Assembly: GCA_902772795.1 (NCBI GenBank)
Contig: CACYBZ010000278.1
Coordinates: forward strand, 1 to 12,887
DNA length: 12,887 nucleotides
From: an uncultured Ruminococcus sp.
Lineage (GTDB): Bacteria > Bacillota > Clostridia > Oscillospirales > Acutalibacteraceae
Reading direction: 5' to 3'
A model generated the notes under the pieces. The model had not been told where the DNA came from, did no database searches, and worked only from the letters and a program-made list of their open reading frames with translations. Positions 1 through 6,359 of this stretch are shown here, one piece after another. The translations under genes and the position numbers were made by a program. Within the stretch, counting starts at the first letter, position 1. Every line of letters starts with the position of its first letter.

Positions 1-32
1 CGGCATCTGCTCCACCACCTTTCCCTACTTGA

Positions 33-61
33 ATTATACCATATGCAGTGGATTTTGGCTA
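33..61 (-). promoter_or_regulatory. Candidate sigma-A promoter reading left out of the window
   Basis: On the minus strand there is a perfect -10 box TATAAT (33-38) with the extended element TGG directly before it. A 17-base spacer separates it from TAGCCA (56-61), which matches TTGACA at four of six positions. About 12 bases downstream comes AGGTGG (15-20), then 8 bases, then ATG (4-6), so the promoter probably serves a gene whose start codon lies at the very edge of the window and whose body is outside it. Only two codons of that gene are visible, so I do not annotate it as a CDS. Confidence 0.5.
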
Positions 62-360
62 ATATTTTTTTGAGACTGAACAGTTACTATTATTTTAATT
101 TTTCATCGAACTCACGTTAATACAATACCCATTTCGTTTCGTCAACTATATTGCGGCACTACCTGAAAAATATCGTCGCTTATAGAAAAACTGTGAAAGA
201 AAGCTTTCTGTCTCTTTGCAAGTGACCGTTTTGGCTTTCATATCCTTGCTTATCAGAAGATTTTAAACAAGCTCTTACAAAAGAATCAGAAAAGCCCTAC
301 ATAACCCTACATACTTGATTTTCTATAAGTGAAGTTCCCGCTTTTTTCTCTGATTTCCTG
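62..360. other. Intergenic stretch without a supported gene
   Basis: No reading frame of useful length with a credible ribosome binding site was found on either strand, and no tRNA or other RNA gene was recognised. The stretch is AT-rich. Two small patterns stand out: a 9-base direct repeat CCCTACATA at 295-303 and 305-313, and an 11-base inverted repeat, CTTATAGAAAA at 179-189 and its reverse complement at 319-329. A 31-codon minus-strand frame around 150-240 shows no family resemblance and was not called. The stretch separates the operon terminator from the promoter at 33-61. Confidence 0.6.
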
Positions 361-400
361 AAAAATCCAAAAATAAGCGGTGTATCAAAACACCGCTTAT
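361..400 (-). terminator. Intrinsic terminator of the polysaccharide/Kdo operon
   Basis: An 11-bp perfect stem pairs 373-383 with 390-400 around a 6-base loop (384-389). On the minus strand the stem is followed by a T-rich tract, TTTT, then GGA, then TTTTT (361-372). It lies about 33 bases past the kdsC stop codon. This is a textbook Rho-independent terminator for the minus-strand operon, and no plus-strand gene ends here. Confidence 0.9.
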
Positions 401-432
401 ATACTCAAAAATACTGTTCTGTTTTTTACTGC

Positions 433-927
433 TTATTGTTGTTGCTTGTTATCATTTTTCTCGAAAACTTTGTCCAGTATTTCCCTTACAGCACCATTGC
501 CACCTTTATGTGTACACACATAGTCTGCTGTTTCAATGACACTCTTGACGGCATCATATGGACACGCTGAATATCCGCACTTTTTCATACATTCGATGTC
601 ATTTTCATCATCACCGATATATACCACTTCTGACCAGTCACAGCCGTATTTTTTTACAAGACTTTCCAGAACAACTACTTTATCTTTCACGCCTTGAAAA
701 ACTTCATCAATCGCTAAAACTTCCGCACGCTTTTCTACGATTCGGGAGTATCTTCCTGTAATGATGGCTGTTTTTATCCCATACATATGACATCTTGCCA
801 GAGCGTAACCGTCCTTTACATCGAATGCTTTCATCAGTTCACCGTCTGCCCCGACATATATCTTTCCGTCCGTCATTGTACCATCTACGTCCATGACGAA
901 AAGCTTTACCTCTTTCAATTCTGACAT
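433..927 (-). CDS. kdsC: 3-deoxy-D-manno-octulosonate 8-phosphate phosphatase (HAD family)
   Basis: Predicted to hydrolyse Kdo-8-phosphate to Kdo in the cytoplasm, the third step of CMP-Kdo synthesis. The 164-residue length is normal for KdsC, a small HAD phosphatase with no large cap domain. Visible motifs are DVDGT at 13-17 (nucleophile Asp13 and acid Asp15), the TGR motif at 57-59, GDDEND at 105-110, and a C-terminal GGNGAVRE (142-149) characteristic of Kdo8P phosphatases. I chose the ATG at 927 because AGGA lies 9 bases upstream; the ATG at 936 (three codons longer) has GAGG almost touching it. It follows the kdsD stop by about a dozen bases and is the last gene before the terminator. The Lys/Asn/Gln-rich tail after residue 155 is probably disordered. 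The context with kdsA, kdsB and kdsD makes the Kdo8P substrate likely. Confidence 0.93.
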   Translation of the reverse strand: MSELKEVKLFVMDVDGTMTDGKIYVGADGELMKAFDVKDGYALARCHMYGIKTAIITGRYSRIVEKRAEVLAIDEVFQGVKDKVVVLESLVKKYGCDWSEVVYIGDDENDIECMKKCGYSACPYDAVKSVIETADYVCTHKGGNGAVREILDKVFEKNDNKQQQ

Positions 928-939
928 AGTTATCATTCC

Positions 940-1917
940 TCACAAGACAATTCCCGCACTTGTAATATCATTAATTCTTATCGTACCTCTTAATATACCG
1001 TCATCTACCACGGGCAATGCAGAAATGTTATTGTCATTCATCTTTTTCAGTGCCTCTACCGCCAGAACACTGCTCTGAATCGTCATAGGTTTATTACTCA
1101 TCAGAGAATCAATATCTGCTGTATACACATCTATTTTTTCATTGCTCAATGCTCTTCGCAAATCGCCGTCCGTAAATACCCCTTTAAGTGTATCCCCGTC
1201 AATGATATTGACAATTCCCAGTGCCTTTTTACTCATTACCAGAATTGCATCACGCAACGAAGCTCCCGAACAGACTGTCGGATTTTCCTCTCCCTTGTGC
1301 ATGATATCGCTCACCGTGTATAGCAGTTTCTTTCCCAGTGCCCCCGCAGGGTGAAACAAGGCAAAATTTTCCTTGTTGAATCCGTAAATCCTGGAAGCAC
1401 ACACCGCCAGAGCATCACCGAACGCCAGTGCAACGGTTGTACTGGAAGTCGGAGCGAGGTTCATTGCACAGGCCTCTTTGAAAGGCGGAAACACAAAGTG
1501 ATAATCGCTGTTCTGAATCAATGTCGATGTCGGATTACCCGATATTCCTACCAGTGTTGCTCCGATAATTTTCAGGCTGGGAATCAGTCTGGTTACTTCC
1601 TCACTCTCTCCCGAAAAAGAAATCGCAATAACGACATCATCATTTCTTACCATACCCAAATCGCCATGCTGTGCCTCAGCAGGGTGCAGGAAAAAGGACG
1701 GTGTTCCCAGACTCGACATTGTTGCTGAAATCTTTGTACCGATATGTCCCGGCTTTCCCATGCCTGTAAGGATAACCTTTCCTTTACAGTTGACTATCAG
1801 TTCTACAATTCTGACAAAGTTCTCATCAAGAGCGTTCTTCGTGATTTCCAACGCTCTGATTTCCGTATCAAATAACTGTTTTCCTTCGGCTATAATGTCG
1901 ATATCATTCATCGTCAT
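940..1917 (-). CDS. kdsD: D-arabinose-5-phosphate isomerase (KpsF/GutQ family)
   Basis: Interconverts D-ribulose-5-phosphate and D-arabinose-5-phosphate, the first step of Kdo synthesis. The N-terminal SIS domain (about 35-175) holds GMGKPGHIG (52-60), EAQHGDLGM (81-89), the sugar-phosphate loop SFSGESEE (100-107) and FHPAGALG (188-195), with His84 and His189 as expected catalytic or ligand positions. Two CBS domains follow, about 204-260 and 271-325, as in full-length KdsD/KpsF. The 325-residue length fits the family. The reading frame is open further upstream (to 2043), but that part is the antisense-like overlap with kdsA and is not family sequence. Starts at 1917 (AGGG 6 bases upstream) and 1911 (GGCGG 9 bases upstream) are both possible; either overlaps the end of kdsA, which implies translational coupling. 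Confidence 0.93.
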   Translation of the reverse strand: MTMNDIDIIAEGKQLFDTEIRALEITKNALDENFVRIVELIVNCKGKVILTGMGKPGHIGTKISATMSSLGTPSFFLHPAEAQHGDLGMVRNDDVVIAISFSGESEEVTRLIPSLKIIGATLVGISGNPTSTLIQNSDYHFVFPPFKEACAMNLAPTSSTTVALAFGDALAVCASRIYGFNKENFALFHPAGALGKKLLYTVSDIMHKGEENPTVCSGASLRDAILVMSKKALGIVNIIDGDTLKGVFTDGDLRRALSNEKIDVYTADIDSLMSNKPMTIQSSVLAVEALKKMNDNNISALPVVDDGILRGTIRINDITSAGIVL

Positions 1918-2680
1918 GCACCGCCCTGTAAATTTTGATAAGTCGGATAAGCATTTCTTCCACCTTGTCAAGGTAGACCATGTTGGCACCGTCCGAAAGT
2001 GCATTTTCAGGGTCAGGGTGCGTTTCCATGAATATGCCGTCAACGCCTATGGCAATGGCGGATTTGGCAAGCGGTTCGGCAAAATCCCTGTTACCACCCG
2101 TGGCGTTGCCCTTACCACCCGGTTTCTGTACACTGTGGGTAGCGTCAAAGATAACGGGAAAACCAAATTTTTTCATTTCCACAAGACCTGTCATATCCAC
2201 CACAAGATTATTATACCCGAAACACGTTCCTCTTTCACACAACATCAGATTGCTGTTGATATCTTTGATTTTGTTGATACAGTTGACCATATCCCACGGG
2301 GCAAGAAACTGTGCTTTTTTGATGTTGATGGCTTTTCCTGTTTTTGCCGCTGCCACAAGCAAATCTGTCTGTCGGCAAAGAAAAGCAGGTATCTGCACGA
2401 TATCGGCTACCTGTCCCACCAGTTCCGCCTGACTGGGTTCGTGAATATCCGTAGCGATTTTTACCCCTACTTCTTCTTTGATATCGGCTAAAATCTGTAA
2501 TCCCTTTTCAAGACCGGGCCCTCTGTAACTTTTTATTGATGTTCTGTTTGCCTTGTCATAGGACGCTTTGAACGTAAAGGGTATACCTAATCTTTCTGTA
2601 ATATCTTTCAGATATTGGGCTATCATCTTGGCATTTTCTTTGGATTCGATGACGCAAGGCCCTGCTATCAGCTTGAACAT
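1904..2680 (-). CDS. kdsA: Kdo-8-phosphate synthase, metal-dependent (Cys) type
   Basis: Condenses phosphoenolpyruvate with D-arabinose-5-phosphate to Kdo-8-phosphate; a cytosolic TIM-barrel enzyme of the DAHP/Kdo8P synthase superfamily. At 258 residues it is near the short Aquifex-type length. Conserved blocks are IAGPC (5-9), FKASYDKANR (37-46), RGPGLE (53-58), QIPAFLCRQTDLL (96-108), FGYNNLVVDM (154-163), DATHSVQ (179-185) and FMETHPDPE (217-225). Metal-dependent enzymes carry Cys where E. coli KdsA has Asn. Here Cys9, His182, Glu219 and Asp230 match the metal ligands Cys11, His185, Glu222 and Asp233 known from Aquifex aeolicus, so this is a metalloenzyme. The ATG has GGAGAG 7 bases upstream, inside the end of kdsB. 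The stop of kdsB is one base away and the gene's own end overlaps kdsD. Confidence 0.96.
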   Translation of the reverse strand: MFKLIAGPCVIESKENAKMIAQYLKDITERLGIPFTFKASYDKANRTSIKSYRGPGLEKGLQILADIKEEVGVKIATDIHEPSQAELVGQVADIVQIPAFLCRQTDLLVAAAKTGKAINIKKAQFLAPWDMVNCINKIKDINSNLMLCERGTCFGYNNLVVDMTGLVEMKKFGFPVIFDATHSVQKPGGKGNATGGNRDFAEPLAKSAIAIGVDGIFMETHPDPENALSDGANMVYLDKVEEMLIRLIKIYRAVHDDE

Positions 2681-2681
2681 T

Positions 2682-3416
2682 TTAAATCTCTCCGTTCTTT
2701 CTGAGATATTCTTCTACCTTGGCAATATCTTTAGGGGTATCCACCGAAATAGTCTTGCAATGGGCATTGATATAGTAGATGTCTTTTCTGTTTTCGATAA
2801 AACGGAAAGAGTCATTTTCTTCTATTTTTTCGATAGGCCCTCTGGGGGTATCGTGATAGTACTGCAATGCTTTTTTCGTGAACGCTCCCACACCGACAAA
2901 TTTATGATAGGTATAGTTCATCGCCCCTTTTGGAAAAGGTATGGGACTTCTGGAAATGAACAGACAGATACCGTCCTTGTTGGTCACGATTTTCAGATTA
3001 GTGCTGTCAACCACTTCGACAGGGTCGCTGAAATCCGTCATCAGATTGGATACATAGAAATCGTTGGTATCAAGATTTTCGGGAATACACTGTACAATGG
3101 ATTCTTTTGTGATACAGGGCTCATCACCGTTGACCATGACATACAAATCCGCATCAATTTTCTGTGAAAACTCATACAGTCTTTCGGTAGCGGTTTCGTT
3201 ATCTTTTGATGTCATAACAACTTTGGCTCCGAACTGTTCAGCCATTGTCTGAATTTCTTCGCTGTCTGTTGCCACATAGACTTCTTCAAAACATTCTACT
3301 TCTTTGGCGTGTTTCCATACCCACCACAACATTGGTTTGTCAAAAATCATTTTGGTAGGTTTGTTGTAAAATCTTGTTGAACCGCCTCTGGCAGGTATCA
3401 TTCCGATGATTTTCAT
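2682..3416 (-). CDS. kdsB: CMP-Kdo synthetase (3-deoxy-manno-octulosonate cytidylyltransferase), divergent
   Basis: Predicted to activate Kdo with CTP to give CMP-Kdo, the donor for Kdo transfer. The 244-residue length matches KdsB, and the fold is a GT-A-like nucleotidyltransferase. Family blocks seen are IPARGGSTRF (7-16) with KP at 19-20, VYVATD (46-51), TATERL (75-80), NGDEP (96-100, canonical QGDEP), SRSPIPFP (155-162), HKFVGVGAF (171-179) and SVDTPKD (224-230). The segment after GPIEKIE (193-199) reads NDSFRFIE, where typical KdsB has a LEQLRxLE-like stretch, so this is a divergent subfamily. A related CMP-sugar synthetase cannot be excluded, but adjacency to kdsA strongly favours Kdo. 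The ribosome binding site is weak or long-spaced (AAGGA 14 bases upstream; GAG at 9). The hairpin repeat at 3442-3553 lies directly upstream. Confidence 0.85.
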   Translation of the reverse strand: MKIIGMIPARGGSTRFYNKPTKMIFDKPMLWWVWKHAKEVECFEEVYVATDSEEIQTMAEQFGAKVVMTSKDNETATERLYEFSQKIDADLYVMVNGDEPCITKESIVQCIPENLDTNDFYVSNLMTDFSDPVEVVDSTNLKIVTNKDGICLFISRSPIPFPKGAMNYTYHKFVGVGAFTKKALQYYHDTPRGPIEKIEENDSFRFIENRKDIYYINAHCKTISVDTPKDIAKVEEYLRKNGEI

Positions 3417-3441
3417 GTCTTTTCACTCTTTCCTTTAATAG

Positions 3442-3553
3442 TTTAAGGGCTCCGCCCTTAAAAATCCCACAAGGGGCTTTGCCCCTTGACCCCACAAGCC
3501 TTTGAAAAGGCTTGACCGAAACTTTAAGGCAGAATTCGCTGTCACAAATTCCA
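3442..3553. repeat. Multi-hairpin interspersed repeat, copy 1
   Basis: Three perfect hairpins follow one another: a 9-bp stem at 3442-3450/3454-3462, an 8-bp stem at 3470-3477/3481-3488 and a 9-bp stem at 3495-3503/3506-3514. A degenerate fourth palindrome spans about 3532-3551. The 84 bases at 3442-3525 match the reverse complement of 5290-5373 with two differences and no gaps, so this is a dispersed repeat in inverted orientation relative to copy 2. It fills the gap between the stop codon at 3561 and the kdsB ribosome binding region. No open reading frame lies in it. It is neither a CRISPR (only two copies, no spacers) nor a clean terminator, since no T tract follows any stem on the minus strand. 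Confidence 0.9.
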
Positions 3554-3560
3554 CACCATT

Positions 3561-4343
3561 CTATTTTATCAGCGTATCAAGGTCGACTCTGGGAAATACC
3601 TCCAGCTTTCCTCCCCTTGTCGCATTATAGACTTTCATTCCTGCTTTGTCACAGGCTTCTTTCGCCTTTTCATATGACAGCGTGGAATAATAAAGATTGT
3701 GCACAACCTTATCGGCTACATCTTTATCATAATCTTCACAGAAATAATTCTTTACGGTGTTGTCAACTACCTTGTTACCGTCTTTGTCCGTCATGTTGCT
3801 GAAATTATGGTCGACACCTATCAGATACACTTCCGAAAATCCCATATAATAAGCAAGCTGTATACAGGTAATGGTAACTGTTCCCACACATTCCAGACAC
3901 TTTGAAGCGTCATAGGAAAAATCATGGTTGTTTTCTTTGAAATGAATGTTGAAATAATATGCATTGTCTATATTGACGCCATAGTACCATTTGAATACGG
4001 ACGGAATAAATTTGTATGCACATTCTATTGCATTGACATCATCTTCAATGTTTTCCATAATCACATTATCTTCGCAGATGTAAAATGTCGGTCGCCATTC
4101 TGTCTGTGGAAAAATCTTGAAAATTCGGTTCATACCGAAAGTATATTCCCCTCTTCGGTGAAGTATTGTCAAATCCTCCGCTTTCAGACTCGGCCCGTTA
4201 CCACAGATAAAACATCGTTTTCCCTGATATTTATTTTTCAGACCTGCCATTTTCTTTCCGTCTGCGAAATGTTCAAAATGTTCCTGCACAAAAGGTCTTG
4301 TTCTTGCATACAAAGAATCCTTTGCTCTGTTGACAATACTCAT
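3561..4343 (-). CDS. DUF115/GT42-like protein, candidate CMP-Kdo-using glycosyltransferase
   Basis: 260 residues, with no signal peptide or membrane segment. The N-terminal half has FICGNGPSL (45-53), then MNRIF (71-75); the middle has VGTVTITC (153-160) followed by MGFSEVYLIGVDHNF (167-181); the end has NATRGGKLEVFPRV (240-253). This order (GNGPSL, an Asn-Arg/Asn-Gln loop, a small helix, then G-V/I-D) is seen in DUF115 (MptE-like, PF01973) proteins and resembles the GT42 sialyltransferases such as CstII. DUF115 proteins of the Maf type are linked to transfer of nonulosonic acids from CMP donors. The ATG overlaps the preceding stop by 4 bases, with AAGGGG 8 bases upstream. Lying just upstream of kdsB, it is a reasonable candidate for the Kdo transferase, but that activity is inference. 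MptE-type pterin chemistry looks unlikely in this context. Confidence 0.75.
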   Translation of the reverse strand: MSIVNRAKDSLYARTRPFVQEHFEHFADGKKMAGLKNKYQGKRCFICGNGPSLKAEDLTILHRRGEYTFGMNRIFKIFPQTEWRPTFYICEDNVIMENIEDDVNAIECAYKFIPSVFKWYYGVNIDNAYYFNIHFKENNHDFSYDASKCLECVGTVTITCIQLAYYMGFSEVYLIGVDHNFSNMTDKDGNKVVDNTVKNYFCEDYDKDVADKVVHNLYYSTLSYEKAKEACDKAGMKVYNATRGGKLEVFPRVDLDTLIK

Positions 4344-5245
4344 ACTTTTTTCCCCTTGTTCTTTTTGAATATATTGTACAGCAGTTGCTTACTGTCCATT
4401 TTCAGTGCTTTGAGTCCCAGAATCACTGCCGATGTATGTAATAGTTTCGCTGTTCTGAAAAGTCCCAGCGTATGCTTTAAATCATGGTAACAGTAGTAGT
4501 AATAATGATAACGCTCTTTACGGTTCATCTGTCTGAATTCGGCAATCTGCCGTACATACATCGTATAGCCTACGGGATTCCGGATAAAAATATTCCGTCC
4601 CTGCATGGTAAGTCCGCCGTCGAGATAATCTCCAAGATAAATTTCCTCGTTCGTCCAGCGGATTTTGTACCCGTCATGTGCCATTCTTGACCACACGATA
4701 TCTTCTGTAATAAAATTCTCGTTTTCTATTTCGGGAAACGGATATTTCTTCAGCACTTCAAGATAAAATACCTCCGATTTATCCCCCGTTATGCCGACTG
4801 TATCCCTTTCCAGAGAACTGATATCCACATAATCTCCTGAAAACGTGGTTCCGATTAACTTTCCCTGCGGTGTCTTTCGTATTCCCGAAAATCCCGCAAA
4901 GCCTGACTTGTCTTGTATACCTTTGTCAATGGCATATATTTTCTCCACTGCATCTTCGGGCAACCAGTCATCTGAATCCACAATAAAAAACATTCTTCCG
5001 CTTGCCATTTTCACCGCTTTATTGATGGCACGATGTTTTCCACCGTTTTCTGTTCTCAGATATCTCACAGCAAAATCCTGCGTCTGTTCCTGCCACTGCT
5101 GAAATTCCTGTTCTGCATTGTCCGTAGAACCGTCATCAATTACCAGCCATTCAAAATTTTTGACTGTCTGTTGCTGTAATGAACGGTAAAGCCTTCCGAC
5201 AATATCCGCTCTGTTGTATAAAGGGGTGAAAATGGTAAGTTCCAT
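4340..5245 (-). CDS. Family 2 glycosyltransferase (GT-A)
   Basis: Probably adds one sugar to the lipid-linked repeat unit on the cytoplasmic face of the membrane. Of 301 residues, the first about 100 form the GT-A core: FTPLYNR (6-12), VIDDGSTD (35-42), NGGKHRAIN (67-75) and the metal-binding DSDDW (90-94). The likely catalytic acidic motif TED lies at 180-182. The C-terminal part carries a run rich in tyrosine, six Tyr within 246-253, encoded by a TAC/TAT triplet run. I chose the ATG at 5245; the frame is open to a TTG at 5263, but the ATG gives the exact family N-terminus, with AAGG about 11 bases upstream. Its last codons overlap the DUF115-like gene by 4 bases, so the two are translationally coupled. 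Acceptor and donor cannot be read from the sequence. Confidence 0.88.
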   Translation of the reverse strand: MELTIFTPLYNRADIVGRLYRSLQQQTVKNFEWLVIDDGSTDNAEQEFQQWQEQTQDFAVRYLRTENGGKHRAINKAVKMASGRMFFIVDSDDWLPEDAVEKIYAIDKGIQDKSGFAGFSGIRKTPQGKLIGTTFSGDYVDISSLERDTVGITGDKSEVFYLEVLKKYPFPEIENENFITEDIVWSRMAHDGYKIRWTNEEIYLGDYLDGGLTMQGRNIFIRNPVGYTMYVRQIAEFRQMNRKERYHYYYYCYHDLKHTLGLFRTAKLLHTSAVILGLKALKMDSKQLLYNIFKKNKGKKV

Positions 5246-5261
5246 ACAATAACCAACCTTC

Positions 5262-5374
5262 AAAAATTTGCTGTCGCAAATTTTTCTTAAAAGTTTCGGT
5301 CAAGCCTTTTCAAAGGCTTGTGGGGTCAAGGGGCAAAGCCCCTTGCGGGATTTTTAAGGGCAGAGCCCTTAAAA
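5262..5374. repeat. Multi-hairpin interspersed repeat, copy 2
   Basis: Four perfect hairpins: 10-bp stem 5262-5271/5276-5285, 9-bp stem 5301-5309/5312-5320, 8-bp stem 5327-5334/5338-5345 and 10-bp stem 5352-5361/5365-5374. Its 5290-5373 part is the reverse complement of 3442-3525 with 82 of 84 bases identical. It starts one base after the stop codon of the gene ending at 5376 and ends 16 bases before the ATG of the next gene, so it fills the whole gap between them. The compact palindromic make-up resembles non-coding interspersed (MITE-like or REP-like) elements. No transposase gene or obvious target-site duplication was seen. Confidence 0.9.
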
Positions 5375-5375
5375 T

Positions 5376-6344
5376 TTAACTCTCGTCAGTAAAATGACCA
5401 AAAAATGTCTTTTCACCGTCCGAGGACGTTTTCCTGAACTTCATTCGCCACGACAGCTTGTAAAAAAATGTGTCTTTTGCACCGATAATTTCGTTGTACT
5501 TCTCTTTCTTATAGGTGTCGTTCATCACGTTCTGAAAATCATCTACCTTTGAATTGTTGAACGGCAAACTGTCAATCAGATCCTTTGCCTGCGGAATATT
5601 ATCATACACCATACACATGAAATAATCAACCAGAAGATAATCAATCAGATAATTTTTCTTCTTCCAATATGCCGAAAACAATTCATTCATACATTCCTGT
5701 ATGACACACCCTTTCTGACAACCGTTAATAAATGATGTCCATCTGTATCCCGAAATATAAGACGTTTCCTTTATCGCTCTCTTACAGGTGTAGAATTTTT
5801 CCTCAAATATGCTCTCGGGAATTCCCCCGGGTACAAATACCGTTGCGTCTATCCACAGTCCGCCGTGTCGGGAAAGCAGATTCATTCGCAGTATGTCCGA
5901 AAACTGGGCATTGGTGATAATCTTCTTTTCGTATTTCTCCATAATATAATCGGGTATGTCTGTATACTCTTTCAGATTATTACTCTCTATCAGATATACG
6001 GGGTGCTTCGTGGATTCCTTGATACTGTCTATACATTTCTGCACCAGTTCGGGGGCTTCATCATATCCCTGCATCCAGCTTACCCATATCGGTGCGGTTC
6101 CGTTATACTCACAGTTATCTTCATAATCCCTGTATCTGTCGATAATATAACCGAATTCCTTGTTCAGCTTTTTCAGAACAATTTTATGTTTCCTCTTGAA
6201 CAGGACAAGGGCAATTTTACTGCCGTTGAGCATCGTTGCCACTGCCGTTATCAGTCCGATAGCTACTTCTCCATGAGAAACATTTTCTTTCAGTACTTTA
6301 CACGGAAGTACTACTCTGTTTTTAAACAAAGATACGACTTTCAT
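5376..6344 (-). CDS. Capsular polysaccharide synthesis (Caps_synth, GT32-like) glycosyltransferase
   Basis: 322 residues of the capsular polysaccharide synthesis protein type (PF05704-like, related to the GT32 DXD sugar transferases). Signature parts are IWVSWMQG (86-93), a block of FSDILR (148-153), RHGGLWIDATVF (159-170) with the D-x-x-like metal and nucleotide site at Asp166, and FFYKLSWR (293-300). The conserved spacing of D-x-x-R, GG and W-x-D is the hallmark of these enzymes. It probably transfers a hexose during repeat-unit assembly. The N-terminal hydrophobic stretch about 26-49 may associate with the membrane. The start has AGAGG about 5 bases upstream and lies 15 bases after the preceding stop. 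Repeat copy 2 starts immediately after its stop codon, which would be consistent with insertion at the gene end. Confidence 0.82.
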   Translation of the reverse strand: MKVVSLFKNRVVLPCKVLKENVSHGEVAIGLITAVATMLNGSKIALVLFKRKHKIVLKKLNKEFGYIIDRYRDYEDNCEYNGTAPIWVSWMQGYDEAPELVQKCIDSIKESTKHPVYLIESNNLKEYTDIPDYIMEKYEKKIITNAQFSDILRMNLLSRHGGLWIDATVFVPGGIPESIFEEKFYTCKRAIKETSYISGYRWTSFINGCQKGCVIQECMNELFSAYWKKKNYLIDYLLVDYFMCMVYDNIPQAKDLIDSLPFNNSKVDDFQNVMNDTYKKEKYNEIIGAKDTFFYKLSWRMKFRKTSSDGEKTFFGHFTDES

Positions 6345-6359
6345 ATATACCTCTTGCCT

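Noticed and set aside
149..241. Possible 31-codon minus-strand peptide gene
   Set aside because: No clear ribosome binding site, no family resemblance, and it lies beyond the operon terminator without its own promoter in view.
1918..2043. Upstream 42-codon extension of the kdsD reading frame
   Set aside because: It runs through the conserved end of kdsA in another frame and has no resemblance to the SIS-family N-terminus; starts at 1917 or 1911 fit better.
1760..2491. Long plus-strand open frame (243 codons) opposite kdsA and kdsD
   Set aside because: It lies antisense to two clearly conserved enzymes, shows no family motif and has low-complexity, codon-shadow composition. The same applies to all other plus-strand frames in the window.
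3442..3553. Hairpin repeat as a CRISPR or operon terminator
   Set aside because: There are only two copies, in inverted orientation and almost 2 kb apart with no spacers, and no T tract follows the stems on the transcribed strand.
4484..4515. Triplet run (TAC/TAT) as a phase-variable microsatellite
   Set aside because: The run is short, interrupted and a multiple of three, so slippage would only change the number of tyrosines and would not switch the gene off.
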